A DNA stretch of 64,000 bases from Heliocybe sulcata (GCA_004369045.1 ML213507.1:1181324-1245323), one strand, 5' to 3'. Shown: positions 22,744 through 35,272, counted from the first letter of the stretch. Made by a program: numbers and translations. The notes: generated from the sequence alone by a model not told the origin.

Positions 22744-24355
22744 TCACACATACGCGCCCCCAATCCCCTCTCTCAACACCCCCATCGCCCGGCGATGCTG
22801 CCAAATCGCCAACACAATAAACACATGCCAAATCGCATGGCTCCCGCACCCGACGCGGTCCAGCCACCGCGCGCTCTTATGCCGGTGCACAAAGCACTCC
22901 GGTATATGCGTCGCATAAAAGAGGAGCCCAGTGAGGTACGACAGAATCGATGGAAACACGGGTGCTGCCACACCCACATCAGATCCTCCAAAAGCAAGAA
23001 AGAGGGAGGGGCTCACCAATAAACCTCACCATCGCCCCTGCCCCGTACACCCACCCCATCGCCGCCAGCGGCGCCACCGCCGACGTCGCCAACGCCACAA
23101 AGAACGCGATCCGCGCGTTCTTATACTCCCGCTCGTTGAACCACTGCTGGAACGGCAGCACGCTCCCGATAACGCCCATCACGAAGGAAAAGGCGAGGAA
23201 GAGCGAGGAGAGCGCGGGGTGTGCGCGGAAGCCGTAGTATACGACCGTGCCCACGGATGCTGAGATCAGCCTGCGCGGGGGTGAGTAAAAGGTAGGGAAG
23301 AGGGGCGAGAATACGCACCATCCAATCCCGACATAATCCACCCGCGCACACAGCTCCATCCCCCGCGGATGCGCACATCCCGCCATCGTGTGCCACACCG
23401 CGCTGCAGAACAGACAAAACAGCGCGAACGCCGTGAACGCGAGCTCGGGCGCGTCCATCGCGCTTGGATGAGGCACAGAGGTAAGGAGCATGTGCGGGAC
23501 GGAGCGGAGGAGGGAGGGGAGCCAGATGAGGAAGGGGATGAGGTGCGTGTGGATGTTGACTGGTGTGGGGCGTGGGTTAGGTTGGGAAATGGAAGGGGGG
23601 AGGGACTTACGGGTCTCGTTGTGCAGCGCGAAGAGGGAGAGGAGGATGAGCGGCCACCGTTCTAGCGGAATAAATCTACCACCTACAATCAGTACAAACA
23701 GTTCTGAAATACAGACTGCAGCTCACCGATACCCGCCCCTCACAAACTCATTGTTCCGCCACTTCTGCGGCAAGTCCGCGTACTGAATTAGCTTGCTGCC
23801 ATTAAACGACCTCGTCATCGCATCCCTAACCTCCCGCGCCGCCCTCTCCACCGCGTCCTCCGCCTCGCCCACGCGGTGCTTGCCCCTCTCTACGAGCTCC
23901 CTGCTCAAGTTCGCGATCATGTCTACGAGCGCGTCGGGGGAGGCGAGCGACTCGAGGTGGGCGGAGAGGTCAGCGAAGCGCTGGGCGAGGTCCAAGGCGG
24001 GGAGGCCCGGCATGGCGTCCTCGAAGCGCGCGCGCATGTGGGAGAGCGTAAAGTCGATGTCGGGGAGGTGCGCGCGGACGTCGGGCACGCTGTCGGGGAG
24101 GCAGGCGATGCGCTGGAGGACGTCGTCGCTGCCGTCGAACTCGAACTCGGGGAGGCGCGCGAGGTAGTCGAGGACGAGGAGGCGCACGGAGGCGAGGGCG
24201 GGGGCGCGCGGGAGGTCGAGCGCCTCGAGGGAGGGCGGGAGGGTGCGGCAGAAGATGCTGCTGCTTGCGGGGCGGGGAGAGGAGAGGGATGTGTAGCGGC
24301 GGTGCCGGGGTGGGGGGGAGAGGTGGACTTGGGTTGCGGTGGTCGTGGTCGACAT
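22744..24355 (-). CDS. IZH: PAQR/hemolysin III family membrane protein (IZH-like)
   Basis: Fungal relative of adiponectin and progestin receptors, tied in yeast to zinc and sterol homeostasis. ATG 24355 starts an N-terminal extension of about 200 residues, rich in Leu, Asp and Glu and probably cytosolic. The PAQR core begins at DLPQKWRNNEFVRGGYR, followed by short exons with FIPLERWPLIL and HNETVNIHTH. The metal-binding residues of the family are present: the His of CSAVWHTMAGC in the second membrane helix region, and HxxxH in GSHAIWHVF in the last. Several short introns interrupt the core, and the stop is at 22744. The long N-terminus is like that of the IZH3-type proteins. An enzymatic ceramidase-like role is possible but not shown. 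Confidence 0.92.
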
Positions 24356-25824
24356 GGTGGAAGGAGCTGAACAGATGAAAAGGAGCGACAGCAGTGCGAG
24401 AGCGCGAAGCAAGCTCTAGGTGGTGAGTGCGACAGCAGAAAACGTGGGCTGGTATAAGTTAACGAGAAGGGTATAGGGCCCCCGTCCGAGCACCAATCGA
24501 GTGGCGTACTGGGAATCAGCCAGCCGGTGGCGCTGCTTTTCCTTCCGGCCGGAGCCACGTGTTTCTGTAACACTTTTGATTGGCGAGGCAGGCTTTCGAC
24601 TGGAGAGCTGATCCCCATGCACGCTGGCGGCGTGCTATTGAACGTGCATTGAATTTGACATGTTGCCATACTTCCAAAGTATAGGAGCGAGGCCGCCTGG
24701 TCTCTTTCTCACAATGGAGTAGCGAAAGTTCAAGCAAGAGAGTATGATCCCAGCAAGCACCGGAGGGAACCGAATATACGTGATCGCTGTAAATGCCGAC
24801 CTAAATTGAGATGTGGGCTTTGATATATAGTATTCACCGGAAATGGCAGGTTATTTTTTATATATGTTATATTGTGTATAGGAATTTATATATGTGAAAT
24901 ACATACGAAGCTACACTATGTTGGAATATGTTGAAGTAAATTATAAATATTGTCCGATGTGTAGTTATAAGTATAATTCTTATTTGTATTGAGGTTTTTG
25001 ATCGACAACAATTTCGAATATTTCATTGCACTGGGATTATCGCCCATATCTGGTATATCTTCCGAGATATGCTTGATGTGTGGAATTTCAAATTTACTTC
25101 AGGATACCCCAACAGACCCGAATGGGAACCCATATATGGAATATATCGCCATGACAAATGTTGGTCCCCGGTTTCGTTTTGACATTTGTCCCACTGGTGC
25201 TGGAAGAAATATTAGCCATCATCATTTCGAAGCAGAAAACCTGAAATGTCCAACAAACTTCTACTGTATATGGATATATTTTACTATATATGTAATACAG
25301 ACAGAACTACGTGAGAAGCTAATATTTAAAATTTTTACTTTCTGCCGTAGCTTCGGCCAAATATGAGATCACCATTCACCTTAACCTTTGCACGTGAATA
25401 ACAAATATGCCTTGCAAGTCATAGAATCACACAAATTGTAGATATATGTTCTCATTTTAACCATATGTGATATATCAAATAGATAATCATGTATCCAATT
25501 GCACGGATATTTCAACCGTGACTTCCCGATATTGGGCCACATTTACAGGGCAGTCATATATTCGGTTACTGGAAGTGAAGGCAATCACTTACCCGAATCA
25601 GACGAATGTCGAGATCCGTCCTCCACGACGTCAGCCATCATTCTGCTTTCATGCCGACGGAACGCTGACTGGAACGATGTGCGTCCGAGTCCGAGCAAGT
25701 AATGCGGATGACGCTGTGGCCTGCGCAGCAGTGGCCACCCGCAGCCGGCCGTTTATAGCTCTGGGATACTGGGATCCATTAGGCGCACTCTGTTCCTCCT
25801 CGCATTTACTTGATCGTTTACGAT
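24356..25824. other. Intergenic region with AT-rich island
   Basis: The first 400 bp are upstream sequence of the PAQR gene. From about 24780 to 25500 the sequence becomes strikingly AT-rich, with many TATATA and ATAT words, unlike the GC-rich neighbours. Frames in it (for example 24989-25366 plus) give no recognisable protein. I saw no clear inverted or direct terminal repeats. Confidence 0.5.
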
Positions 25825-27179
25825 ATGGACCATCCAACGACCATGGGTCAGAATGAGAAACTCCAGCACGACGCTGCGCCTGCGTATATGGACTCGGTAC
25901 AGCCGACTGCGAACGGGATGGGTACTGGTCCTCCGGCTGCTACTGCTCCTCCAACTGTTTCGGATGGCGGCGATGTACCTCCAGCCACCGCAAAGCACGA
26001 TACAAATGATACATTGACTGCAGGGAACATGGCACCATCCACCGGACTAGCGCCTCCGACGCTTCCACCTCGCCGGGCACCGAGCGTGACCCCGAACGGG
26101 TACCCGAACGAGAAAGGTCTCGCTCCCTCCAACGGGCACTCCCGCACCCCCAGCGCCAGCTCCGACATCTCCTCCTCCTCGATCGCCCACGAAACTGCTG
26201 ACCCCATATCCCCCGCTCTCCCCAGCGCCACCCACCCCACCGTCGCCCTCCTCATTCCCTTCCCCAAGCCTCTGCACGCCACCGAAAAGCAACTCGCAAA
26301 GCTCCCGCCCTTTGTCCTCTACGCGCCCCTCGCAGCGCCGCTGAGAAAGCCAGAAGAGGGCGATAAGGAGGGCCTCGCGCACAAGGCGCAGAGGAAGTGG
26401 CAGGAAGAGGAAAGAGAGGCGAGGGAGAAGGGCAAGGGGTTCAAGGCAAAGGCCGTGGGGCTGATAAGCAAGGGAATGAGCGCGACGAAGAACAGCCGGA
26501 TCGAGTTCCTGGTGAGGACACCGAATAAGAAAAAGTTGAAAGAGGTGTGTGGTCTTCTACTCTCGCGCCCTTGATCTTATTATCTGCACAGCTCCGGATG
26601 ATTTACCCCGCGTCCTACTCCCCGGACGACATCAAAGAGCTCTTCACGGACATGATCAAGAAAGCGCGGTCCGGCGCCATCCGGAACGGGATCATCTCCA
26701 CCGCGATGCTGCCCTTCGTCCTAGCATTCGACGTCTTCACCTTCATCAGCGGGGTTTGTTTCTCTCCCTAATCCCACACTATCATATTACTCACTCACGA
26801 CGCTTAGCCGTTCGAGATCAACGCGGTATGGGCCGCCTCCTCATGGACAGGCGCAGCCCAAGCCTCAGCGATCTCCTCGCGCGTGACGTCGGACAAGCTC
26901 CCGCTCAGCTTCGCGCCCGACGCGCGGCTCAACGTCGCGGCGTACCACCTTGCGGAGATTTGCTGGCGGAAGGTGAGGCCGGGCAGCGTGGAGAAGCCGC
27001 GGTGGGCGGCGAAGGAGCCGGTGAGAAGGGGACCGGATTTGGCGGGCGCGGTGCTGGAGGTGGTGCGGGAGCATGGGGAGGATATGGGGGATTTGGAGAC
27101 GAATAGGTCGTTGGTGGGGGAGGATTTGGAGGCGTGTTTGAGGAAGGGGGCGAAGGAGTGGGCAAAGGTGCTCGGGTAG
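25825..27179 (+). CDS. Conserved fungal membrane-associated protein of unknown function
   Basis: ATG 25825 (MDHPTTMGQ) begins a Pro/Thr/Ser-rich N-terminus of about 130 residues. A conserved core follows: PTVALLIPFPKPLHATEK, PPFVLYAPLAAPLRKPEEG, a charged helix, then KAVGLISKGMSATKNSRIEF and VRTPNKKKLKE. After an intron come YPASYSPDDIKELF and a hydrophobic segment, IISTAMLPFVLAFDVFTFI. A second intron leads to PFEINAVWAASSWTGAAQA and a polar C-terminus ending at 27179. I recall this arrangement from widely distributed fungal proteins without assigned function. One or two membrane or membrane-surface helices are likely. No catalytic motif is visible. Confidence 0.8.
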
Positions 27180-27556
27180 GGGTAGGGGTTTGGCTCTAGC
27201 AGAAGTTCAAGATTTGGTTGTATCAATAGGTTTTGTAGAGTATTGTGTGTTTCTGTGATTGCCTGCATGAATGCAGGTACGCGTCCTGTTCCGCTGCTGA
27301 GTGTACGTGTGTGAGTTATTATGGCTAGATTATTGAGCTTAGATTTACTCATAATAACTTGTTAATGGGTTTTCAACATGGCCTGTCTAAGCGTCGAGTT
27401 TTCTGAGTCAATTGCAACGTCACCCACGTGGACGGCACAGCCACTCTGTTCACGGCTCGGAGGACTCCGACTCATTTGCACTCATCCGTCGACGCGTACT
27501 TAAGGCATTCGATCGCCATCCATTCTCTATCATAGACCCCTCTAATCCTGACTACC
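27180..27556. other. Intergenic, upstream of the Pth fusion gene
   Basis: No exon was recognised. It holds the 3' flank of the preceding gene and the likely promoter of the following one. Confidence 0.4.
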
Positions 27557-28612
27557 ATGACTGCGCTCAAGAAATTTCTGATAGTAGGCCTCGGGAACCT
27601 GCCCATGCCCGGCACGCGACACAGGTAAGCTCGGAAATTTTCGTCGACTGGTCTTTCAGGTGCTGACCGTACTAGTGTTGGGCATCTCATCGTCGACGCG
27701 CTCTTGAAGAAGTTTGGGGCGGGTGAGTGGAATAAGGAGCAGTATGGGTTTTTGAAGGAAGTACGTTATGTATCGCCGAATGGGCCGGAAAGTTCGGAGG
27801 CGACGTTGACGTTCATGAAGCCCAGTACGTCAACCCGTATTGTCTCTCTTTTCTATACCGTGTATTGACGACAATATCATGCACCAGAGGCCCTTATGAA
27901 CGTCTCCGGCCCGCGCGTCGCCAGAGCTTACCGCGAGAGCGACGCGATGCTCATCGTGGTGCACGACTCGCTCGCCCACCGGCCGCTCACGATGTCGCCC
28001 AAGTTCAGCGGGTCCGCGGAGGGGCACAACGGGGTCCGGAGCGTCATCCGCGCGCTGGGGCACCATCGGTTTTGGAGGATTAGGGTCGGGATAGGCAAGG
28101 GGGGCGGGGACGTGGTGGAGCACGTGCTGGGGAAGCTGAGTGCGGAGGAGGGCGCGTGGTGGGGCGAGGGCGGGCAGGGCGCGGAGAGGGTGTGGGCGGA
28201 GGTGGAGAGGATCGTGAGGGAGGTGGTGGCGGGGAACGAGACTGGTGAGAAGCCCGTGAAGCCGAAGAAGAAGGAGAAAAAGAAAGAGAAGGAACCTGGG
28301 TGCGTTCGTACCCCCTCCGCATTGCCCTACCTGACCTCCCGCCCGCATCTTAGAGTGCCTCACGACGAGGACCCGGGGCGCTGTACCTACTGCGGCTCGC
28401 ACAAACACTCCCACCGGCAGCACAGTGGTACGCGCGGCATGTACCTGCGCAAGGACAAGCACGGGTGGCGCTCCGCCGAGGGAAAGATCGTGTGTATCAA
28501 GTATAACAAGAAGCAGGGATGCCAGATTGAGGATACGTGCCCGTTTTTGCATGTGTGCTCGTTGTGTGGCGGGGAGGGGCACACGGCGCAGACGTGCTCG
28601 CGGGTGCAGTGA
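27557..28612 (+). CDS. PTH1: Peptidyl-tRNA hydrolase fused to C-terminal zinc fingers
   Basis: Pth releases peptides from prematurely dropped peptidyl-tRNA. ATG 27557 gives MTALKKFLIVGLGN, then TRHSVGH with the catalytic His, FMKPKALMNVSG, the Asp of VVHDSLAH, and AEGHNGVRSV, all expected positions of the family. The Pth domain ends near 28230. The same frame continues through a Lys/Glu linker into three zinc-binding patterns: CTYCGSHKHSH, a C-x8-C-x5-C-x3-H finger (Cys at 28495, His near 28548), and a CCHC knuckle CSLCGGEGHTAQTC. The stop is at 28612. A 54-nt GT-AG segment at about 28299-28352 is in frame and has no stop, so it may be spliced or retained. Bacterial and organellar Pth proteins are about 190 residues and lack zinc fingers, so the fusion is unusual. 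Confidence 0.88.
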
Positions 28613-29132
28613 GTGTTGGGGCAGTCGGGGAGGGCATGGGGGGCAGAGAATGTCAGAAGCAGAGGGTACGTATACATCTATAATAGCTATCACTTTGCCT
28701 CTGCCCCGAGTCGCTGACCTGGGCGCCTTTGGTGTTTAGAGATAAAGCGCTTCTGATCTCGCCCAGGCGGTATCGTAACCTGCTGCCCTGTGACCTCGAC
28801 TATCGCTGTCTCTCCCTCATTTCCTCGTCATCTCCCCATCTTTGCACCTGGCAACGCTGCCGACACATCCACCGAGCTCTGATGGCGCGCCAAATAAGCC
28901 CCAACAACGCGCCTTCTGCGCTTCTCGATCACGCGTTCAATTAGTCTTCCATACGCTCCTTACGACACCCCAGGACGCGTTCGTATGCATAGAGATACGA
29001 CGCGCTATATATGCACGGCCGTCTACGCCGCCGGGAGAAGAAGAGAAGAGAAGATGCGGAGGGATACCGTACATAAGGCCGTGGCCATGGACGCGCACGA
29101 CGGGCCTCTCCTCTGCCAGGACCAGGACCAGG
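28613..29132. other. Intergenic, upstream of the GH92 gene
   Basis: No gene was recognised. The last 160 bp include TATATA near 29009 and are probably the GH92 promoter and 5' UTR. Confidence 0.4.
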
Positions 29133-32100
29133 ATGGCTCTACTTGTGCTCGCAGCGCTCGTGGCTCTAGCGACTGCCCAGCCGTCACCGGATGTGCAGAA
29201 CAGGATCTCGGCTGCCATCGCCGCGGCGGGGAAGGCGACCGGGGGACCTGTGAATTATACGGCGTTTGTGAACCCGTTTATAGGGACAGGTCTGTCTTTT
29301 GTCGTAGTTTGTATGAGGAATGCCACGGGAATTGAACGGGTTTTGTGTAGATAATGACGGTGATGTCTGGTGAGATACGAGAGTTTCGTTGTGATGATTG
29401 AGTGTTGAAATGAGTTTGGACGCAGTCCTGGTGCTTCGGTCCCTTTCGGAATGGTCAGGTTTTTCTGCATCGAGAAGGCGAGGCGAGAGACATGCTGACG
29501 CAGGCTCCTTCTCCAGGTCAAGTTTACGACGGACATGACTGGCTACGCACCAGCTGGTACGATCGACCCAAGAACTGAAATACACCTGCGGGATGTTGAT
29601 TCCTGGCAGGTTACATCGTGGATCCAACGCAAACCGTCCGCGGCTTGAGCCCGCTGCACGACAGCGGGACAGGATCTTCACTTGGTACGTGGTTCAGAAA
29701 TTGTGGTATAACCGCATTCCTAACCGCATATAGGAACGTATGGCAACTTTGAGATCATGCCGCTCCTTTGTCCGGACGGGTTCGACACCTGCACCACAAG
29801 GCTGCAGGATCGCGAGCGGTACAGGCTGAACAACACAGACGGCACGTCTCCTCCCTCTCTCCTCAACTCCCTTCGTTGATCGGAAACACGCGCAGATGCC
29901 TACCCGGGCTATTTCGCGCTTACACTGAACAACAGTATCAAGATGGAGGCAACCTCGACACGGCGCGCGGGCTTGGAGCGGTTCACGTTCCCCGAGGACT
30001 CGGGCACGCCGTACTTCGTCTTGGACCTGGCGAACGACCTGCCGGCGTCGTTCGCGGGCGGGACAATGGATATAGATCCTGAGCTGGGGAGGATCACGAT
30101 CGGCGGGTATTGGGGTTCCAGGTGAGTTGGTTGGAGGGTGCAGAGGATAGGCATGCTGATGTATGCTACTGGTAGTTTCGGACCGGGGAGGTATAACTAC
30201 CAGGCGTTTGCGTGCTATGACTTGTTAAACAACGGAACGCAAGCGCTGGGCGAGTATGGTGTTTGGACTGGCGACTCGTAAGCGATGGCTGCTAGCAACC
30301 AGCAGTATAACCACTCACTTCTAACCTTTCACCCAGGTACGGCCTCGACGCGAAAGGCCTCGGCCTCACGCACCTCAACCTCACGCTCAACCTCATCGGC
30401 GGCACGCCCTACCAGTCCGGCGCGCTCTTCTCCTACACCAACTCCCCCTCCGAGATCCTCATCCGCGTCGGCGTGTCGTTCAAGTCCGTCGACCAAGCAT
30501 GCGCGAACGCCGAGTCCGAGGTGGGGAGCGCGAGCTTTGAGGAGATCGTGAGCGCGAGCCAGGCGCTGTGGAACGAGAAGCTGGCGAGGGTGGAGATCGA
30601 TGTGGGGGGGACGCCGGAGAATGTGACGGAGATGCTGTATTCGTCGCTGTATAGGAGCTTTTTGACGCCGGTGAGTACTAGTGCGTTTGAGGTTGAGAGG
30701 TGCTGGCTTGGGTCGGGTGCTGATTGGAGGGCAGAACAACGCGACGGACGAGACGCAGGGTGTGTTTGCGGATACGACGTCGTTCTACTTCGACTCGCTG
30801 TATTGCAGGTGGGCTATTTTCCAGGATGTCTGAAATGAAATGTTCTGAAAAGCCCCTCTTGCAGCTGGGATACTGTAAATTGACTCTCCTTTTTGTCTTG
30901 CGGGGACTCTCTGACGCAGATGACAGTACCGCACCTTCTACCCACTCATGTCTCTCCACTCCCCCGTCGAGTTCGCGCAGATCGTGGATAACTACATCGA
31001 CGGGTACCGCAAGATGGGATGGATGCCCGAGTGCCGGGCCAACAACCTACCGGGCTGGACGCAAGGAGGTCAGTAACCCCAGTAGCTGTACTTTCGCAGA
31101 TGGCAACTATGCTGAATACTCGACAGGTTCAAGTGGTGATAATATCGTGGCGCACTTTGCCATGACGTACCACGACGAGGCGCAAGCGCTCGGCATCGAC
31201 CTGCAAGAGCTGTATGCTGCTATGGTTGCTGATGCGCAAGTCAACCCGCCGGAATGGAATACCCTGGGTCGGCAGGTTAACGTGTACAAGTGCGTGACAT
31301 CGTTTTGATAGCTTCGCGTGGGTTCTGACTCGGTGTTGGGTACGCCGTGTAGAGACTATGGTTATGTACCATTTGCCGTGCTTGATACTGCGAGCACTGG
31401 CAGACAGACGAGGGAGGGGAGCCGGACATTAGAGGTAGGTGTTCAAGCCGAGTGAATGGAGCGGTGCTGAGACGCGGTACCTTCAGTATGCATTTGAAGA
31501 CTTTGGGCTCCGGCAAGTAGCCCAGCTCTTAAACAACACTGAAGATGAAGCATACTATACCAACCGTTCGCTGGTATGTACATCAGTCCCCATCAGCCGT
31601 ATCCTCCCTCAACCTTTTCATAGTGGTACCGTAACGTCTGGGACCCGACTGTAGTCAGCGACGGCTTCAAAGGTAACGGTATGCGGTGCCAGCTGGACTA
31701 CTGGCCTGACTGTCTCTCCAGGTTTCATGCAAAAGCGCTACCCGAATGGCACCTTCTCGTACCAGAACCCCATCAACTGCTCCCCGCAGGACAATGTCAC
31801 CACGGAGTGCTCGCTGCAGGCTGACAACGTGAACGGCTTCTACGAGTCGTCCTCTTGGGAGTACAGCTGGTTCGCGCCTCACGACACCGCTCATCTCATT
31901 ACCCTCATGGGTGGAAATGTAAGCATGGAGTAAGATACACTGGGATTTCGCCTGACGTACATGTTCCAGAAAACATTCATCAATCGTCTGAACCACTTCT
32001 TCGATGTGAGTCGCACGGATGTAGGTGTCATCACGGTACTGACCTATGTGCTCCAAGGCTGGATATTACCTGGCTGGAAATGAGCCGTCGTTCCAGGTAT

Positions 32101-32755
32101 GTCCCTGTCGTTCATTAATAGCCTCGACGTACTGAGACTTAACTAGACACCGATTGGCTACCACTACGCCAATCGTCCGACCCTCTCAGTCGACCGGGTC
32201 CGGCAAGTGGTCTTCGAGAACTTTGGGATAAGTGAGGAACTCCCCTTTCCTTCATCCCTCAGCGATATACTTATACGTTCGCCAGCCCCCGCCGGTCTCC
32301 CAGGAAATGATGATCAAGCTGCGATGGCCACTCTTCTTTCTTTCCATCTTCTTGGGCTTTATCCAGGTGAGATTCGGAAGTCGTGATTCAACCCTCGTCT
32401 TCGATCTAATACCCGTATAGTGCCATCGTCCACCGAGCTCCTGATCCTGTCGCCCTTCATCCCGAAGTACACGATCCACAACGCATACCTGAACGTCAGC
32501 ACAACTGTCACCGTGAAGAACTACGACGCCAAGTCAGTTCAATATCCAATCCCCTCAGGTGCCTCGGCCTATGTCAAGAGCGTTACTGTCAACGGACAAG
32601 AAACAGAGTCGAGATGCCACTTTGACTTCTACGACACCTTCAGGGTGGGAGGCGAGATAGTGATCGAGCTGACGGCAGACAAGCAGGAAGCGGACAGTTG
32701 CGCCGGCTCGCTGCCACAGTCGATCTCTACAGGAGGATTTGCATCAGCACGTTAG
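29133..32755 (+). CDS. GH92 family alpha-mannosidase, secreted
   Basis: Calcium-dependent exo-alpha-mannosidase of glycoside hydrolase family 92, acting on alpha-linked mannose of glycoproteins or cell-wall mannan. ATG 29133 begins a signal peptide (MALLVLAALVALATAQ). The mature start shows the family hallmark VNPFIGT, followed across short introns by PGASVPFGMVKF, GLSPLHDSGTG, FNEIMPLL-like strands, RRAGLERFTFPE, and the (alpha/alpha)6 barrel region YSSLYRSFLTP, SFYFDSLYCSWD, FYPLMSLHSP, PGWTQGG, HDEAQALG, WEYSWFAPHD and GNDDQAAMATL. It ends with a beta domain (LLILSPFIPKY) and the stop at 32755. There are about 15 exons. Several NxT/NxS sites fit a secreted glycoprotein. Length, about 780 residues, is normal for the family. 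Confidence 0.95.
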
Positions 32756-32934
32756 AAATAGCCGAGAGAACTACAACAAAAGGGGAACAACATTAGTGGT
32801 ACAAGTACACATGCATCGCTGTATGTACAAAGCGAATACAACAGAGCTTCTACAGCTATAACCAAAGTCCGAGATCATGAAAATGGAATATCAAGATACA
32901 AAAGTGTCAGCCATCGAAGTCCAAAAGCTTCGTC

Positions 32935-35272
32935 TTAGTCCTGGGGTATGGACACGATTATCACCCCAGGGTTATTCGTGTCAACGCGAGCTGGGAATTG
33001 TATACTAGAAAACGGACGCGAGGTCAATAGTCTACCCTCCACTTTATGTGGGAACACTAACCTCTGCAAATGCCTCAGAAGAGCCACTTTGAGGACCGGC
33101 ACTCTGTTGACAGAGTGATTCCCTCGGCCTGTGATAACGCGGAGTTCACGGCCATTATCCCCAAGTTGGTCCCGAATCGCTTTCTCTGTCTCTCTGATAG
33201 CTTCGCCCACACGAAGGCGATGGACGTCAATAGTCCGGGTTGAGGCTTGAGTCTGATTATGCGCTGTCGAAGACTCATGATGACAATCCCTAATTCCAGC
33301 TGTAAATTGGTCACCCACCAAGGAAATACCTCCTAGCAGCTCTTTGGTGCAACTTTCGGATCCTTTCCTCAGCTTGCTCGATCTGGTCCTTTAGCATCAG
33401 CGCGTATGTTGGTCTATTGGTTCTCAGGGCCTCCTGGCGCTCCCTAACAAGCCGGTCCAGCTCATTCTTCTCCGCGATCGCCTGGTCCCTGAGCAAATCA
33501 GCTCTTGCGATAATCGCGTCCCTCGTCCCGCCAGAAAGCGGCGAAGGCGAGGGCGTGCGGGTAGTCGACTGAGTAGGGGACTTGTGAGGCTTGGCGACAT
33601 CAGGAACGGGCTGCGTGGGGGCTGGATCAAGGTAGCTCTCGCGTTCCTTGAACGGAGGTGGTGGGGTACGATTGTCCGGAACGTCCCAGCCATCTCCGCC
33701 GAACAAGTCAAAGTTCGTCGTGAAAGCAATGGTCTGTGGAAGCTGCGGCGGAGGCTGCCTAGAGGAAGACGCAATGGGTTGACCTTCCTCGTCCTCCTCG
33801 TCCTCTGGGTACCGTTCGCCCGGGTAGCGGAATTTGCGCTCCTCACGCTCCTCATCTTCGGGGTAGCGCTCGCCAGGGAAGCGGTACTTCCGCTCTTCAT
33901 CTGTAGGATATTGTTGCCCCGGAAAGCGGGGAGTCTTTTCCTCGTCCTCATCCTCAGGATACCGTTCCCCAGGGAAGCGTTTCCGGATAGAGGAGCGGTC
34001 AGACTCGGAGTGACTAGGAAAGTCAGGTATGTTGCGTAGATTCGGGATATCGACGTCCACGGGAGTAAGTTGCGGTGCTTGCGGAGGTCCAAGAGGCTGA
34101 AGGGAACGCTGGGATTCCGTGCGCTGTCGCTCCATATCCGGTATCTCACTCAACTCCGGCATTGGTACGTTTACATATTCGAGTTCGTCGGGTTCAAGAG
34201 GAGGAAAGCCGGGCTCATCGTGAAGGGATGAGCGAAGCCTGATCGGAAGCGCCGGCTCCCCATGAGTCGAAGACGCAGATCTACTTGAAAGCGCCGGCTC
34301 TTGAGGAACGAAAGTGTCAGGTCTGAAAGGCAGCGTCTTGTTCCTATCAGGCTCCTCAACAGTCTGAATCTCAGGAATGTCGTTGATTGGTGGTACATCG
34401 ACTGGCGTCGGCTCGGCAGGCTCGATCACCCAAGAAGACCGAGGGGGGACGATATCGGGAGGGCGAGCAGTAGATGCATATACAGGAAGCACATGCACAG
34501 TGGTAGTAGGCGTACGCTTTGGATCGTCTGCTGGTATCTCGATTAGTTCGTTCTCAGGTGGCGGCGTCATCATAGAAGAGGGGAAGATTCTGAGAGTAGG
34601 GGTGTCATCTTCACGAGGTATTTCTCCTGATGGCGGGGAGTGCTCAGGAGGGGACGTATCCGTCGGATTGTCATTGTGCACCGAACTAGTCTCGGAAGAG
34701 CTAGTATCCGTATACTGACCAGGAACCCGGCGGCGCGTGGGGGAGGCAATTGCAGCTGCAGTAGGCGGCGGTGGTATGGGTACAGGCGTCGTCGAAGACG
34801 TCTGGCTCTGGCTCGGCGTAGTCGATATCGTATAAAACCGCACCCTAGACGGCACAGGCGTCTTCGGAATTGTTGGAATCGGTAAAGGTAAGCGCACAGC
34901 CGGCACCACAACTCTCTTAACTGTGCGCCTCACCCTCCGATACCTCCGATACACGAACCTCACCAGATACATATACCACGTCCGCCTGAGCCCCAGCTCC
35001 GCCAGCATCATCGTCAGGCTCGCCCAGAGCAGCACGATCGCCAGTCGCGCTACATTCATCGTGACTAAGAGGTCCACGAAGAGCCGGGTGCCAAAGGCGA
35101 CGTAGGGATCCCAGGACCTCGGCGTTCTGTCCAGGAAGTGGTGCAGGACTGCTCCCTCCCAGAGACCGACCAGTGTCCCGGTGAGCTTGACATTGTGGCG
35201 GCTAGCGGCGTCGACGACGACGCGCAGACCGAGTCCGAGACCTATCGCAAAGAGATTTTCCATGGCCGACAT
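32935..35272 (-). CDS. Membrane protein with acidic decapeptide repeats and a DUF1771-Smr tail
   Basis: Two exons, 35272-33330 and 33289-32935, separated by a 40-nt GT-AG intron with correct phase, give about 765 residues. Residues 1-130 hold about three hydrophobic helices (FAIGLGLGLRVVV, GLWEGAVLHHFL, LAIVLLWASLTMMLAEL). A Pro/Ser/Thr-rich middle follows, then four copies of RFPGERYPEDEE-like repeats (33980-33780). The C-terminus has a DUF1771 helix pair (ADLLRDQAIAEKNELDRLV to RKLHQRAARR). Then comes an Smr domain with TIDVHRLRVGEAI, VITGRGNHS and a closing beta strand, VIIVSI. Smr domains bind nucleic acid or have nicking or RNase activity. A membrane-tethered version is unusual. The N-terminus is paralogous to the gene at 40072, which lacks Smr. 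Another ATG at 35263 is also possible. Confidence 0.88.
33780..33985 (-). repeat. Tandem acidic repeat encoding RFPGERYPEDEE units
   Basis: Four imperfect in-frame copies lie inside the Smr-protein gene: RFPGERYPEDEDEE, RFPGQQYPTDEE, RFPGERYPEDEE and RYPGERYPEDEE. They are separated by 2-6 charged residues. Confidence 0.85.

Noticed and set aside
33287-33313. A 25-nt intron joining the DUF1771 and Smr parts
   Set aside because: Too short for a spliceosomal intron. A 40-nt GT-AG intron at 33329-33290 has the same phase and is more plausible.
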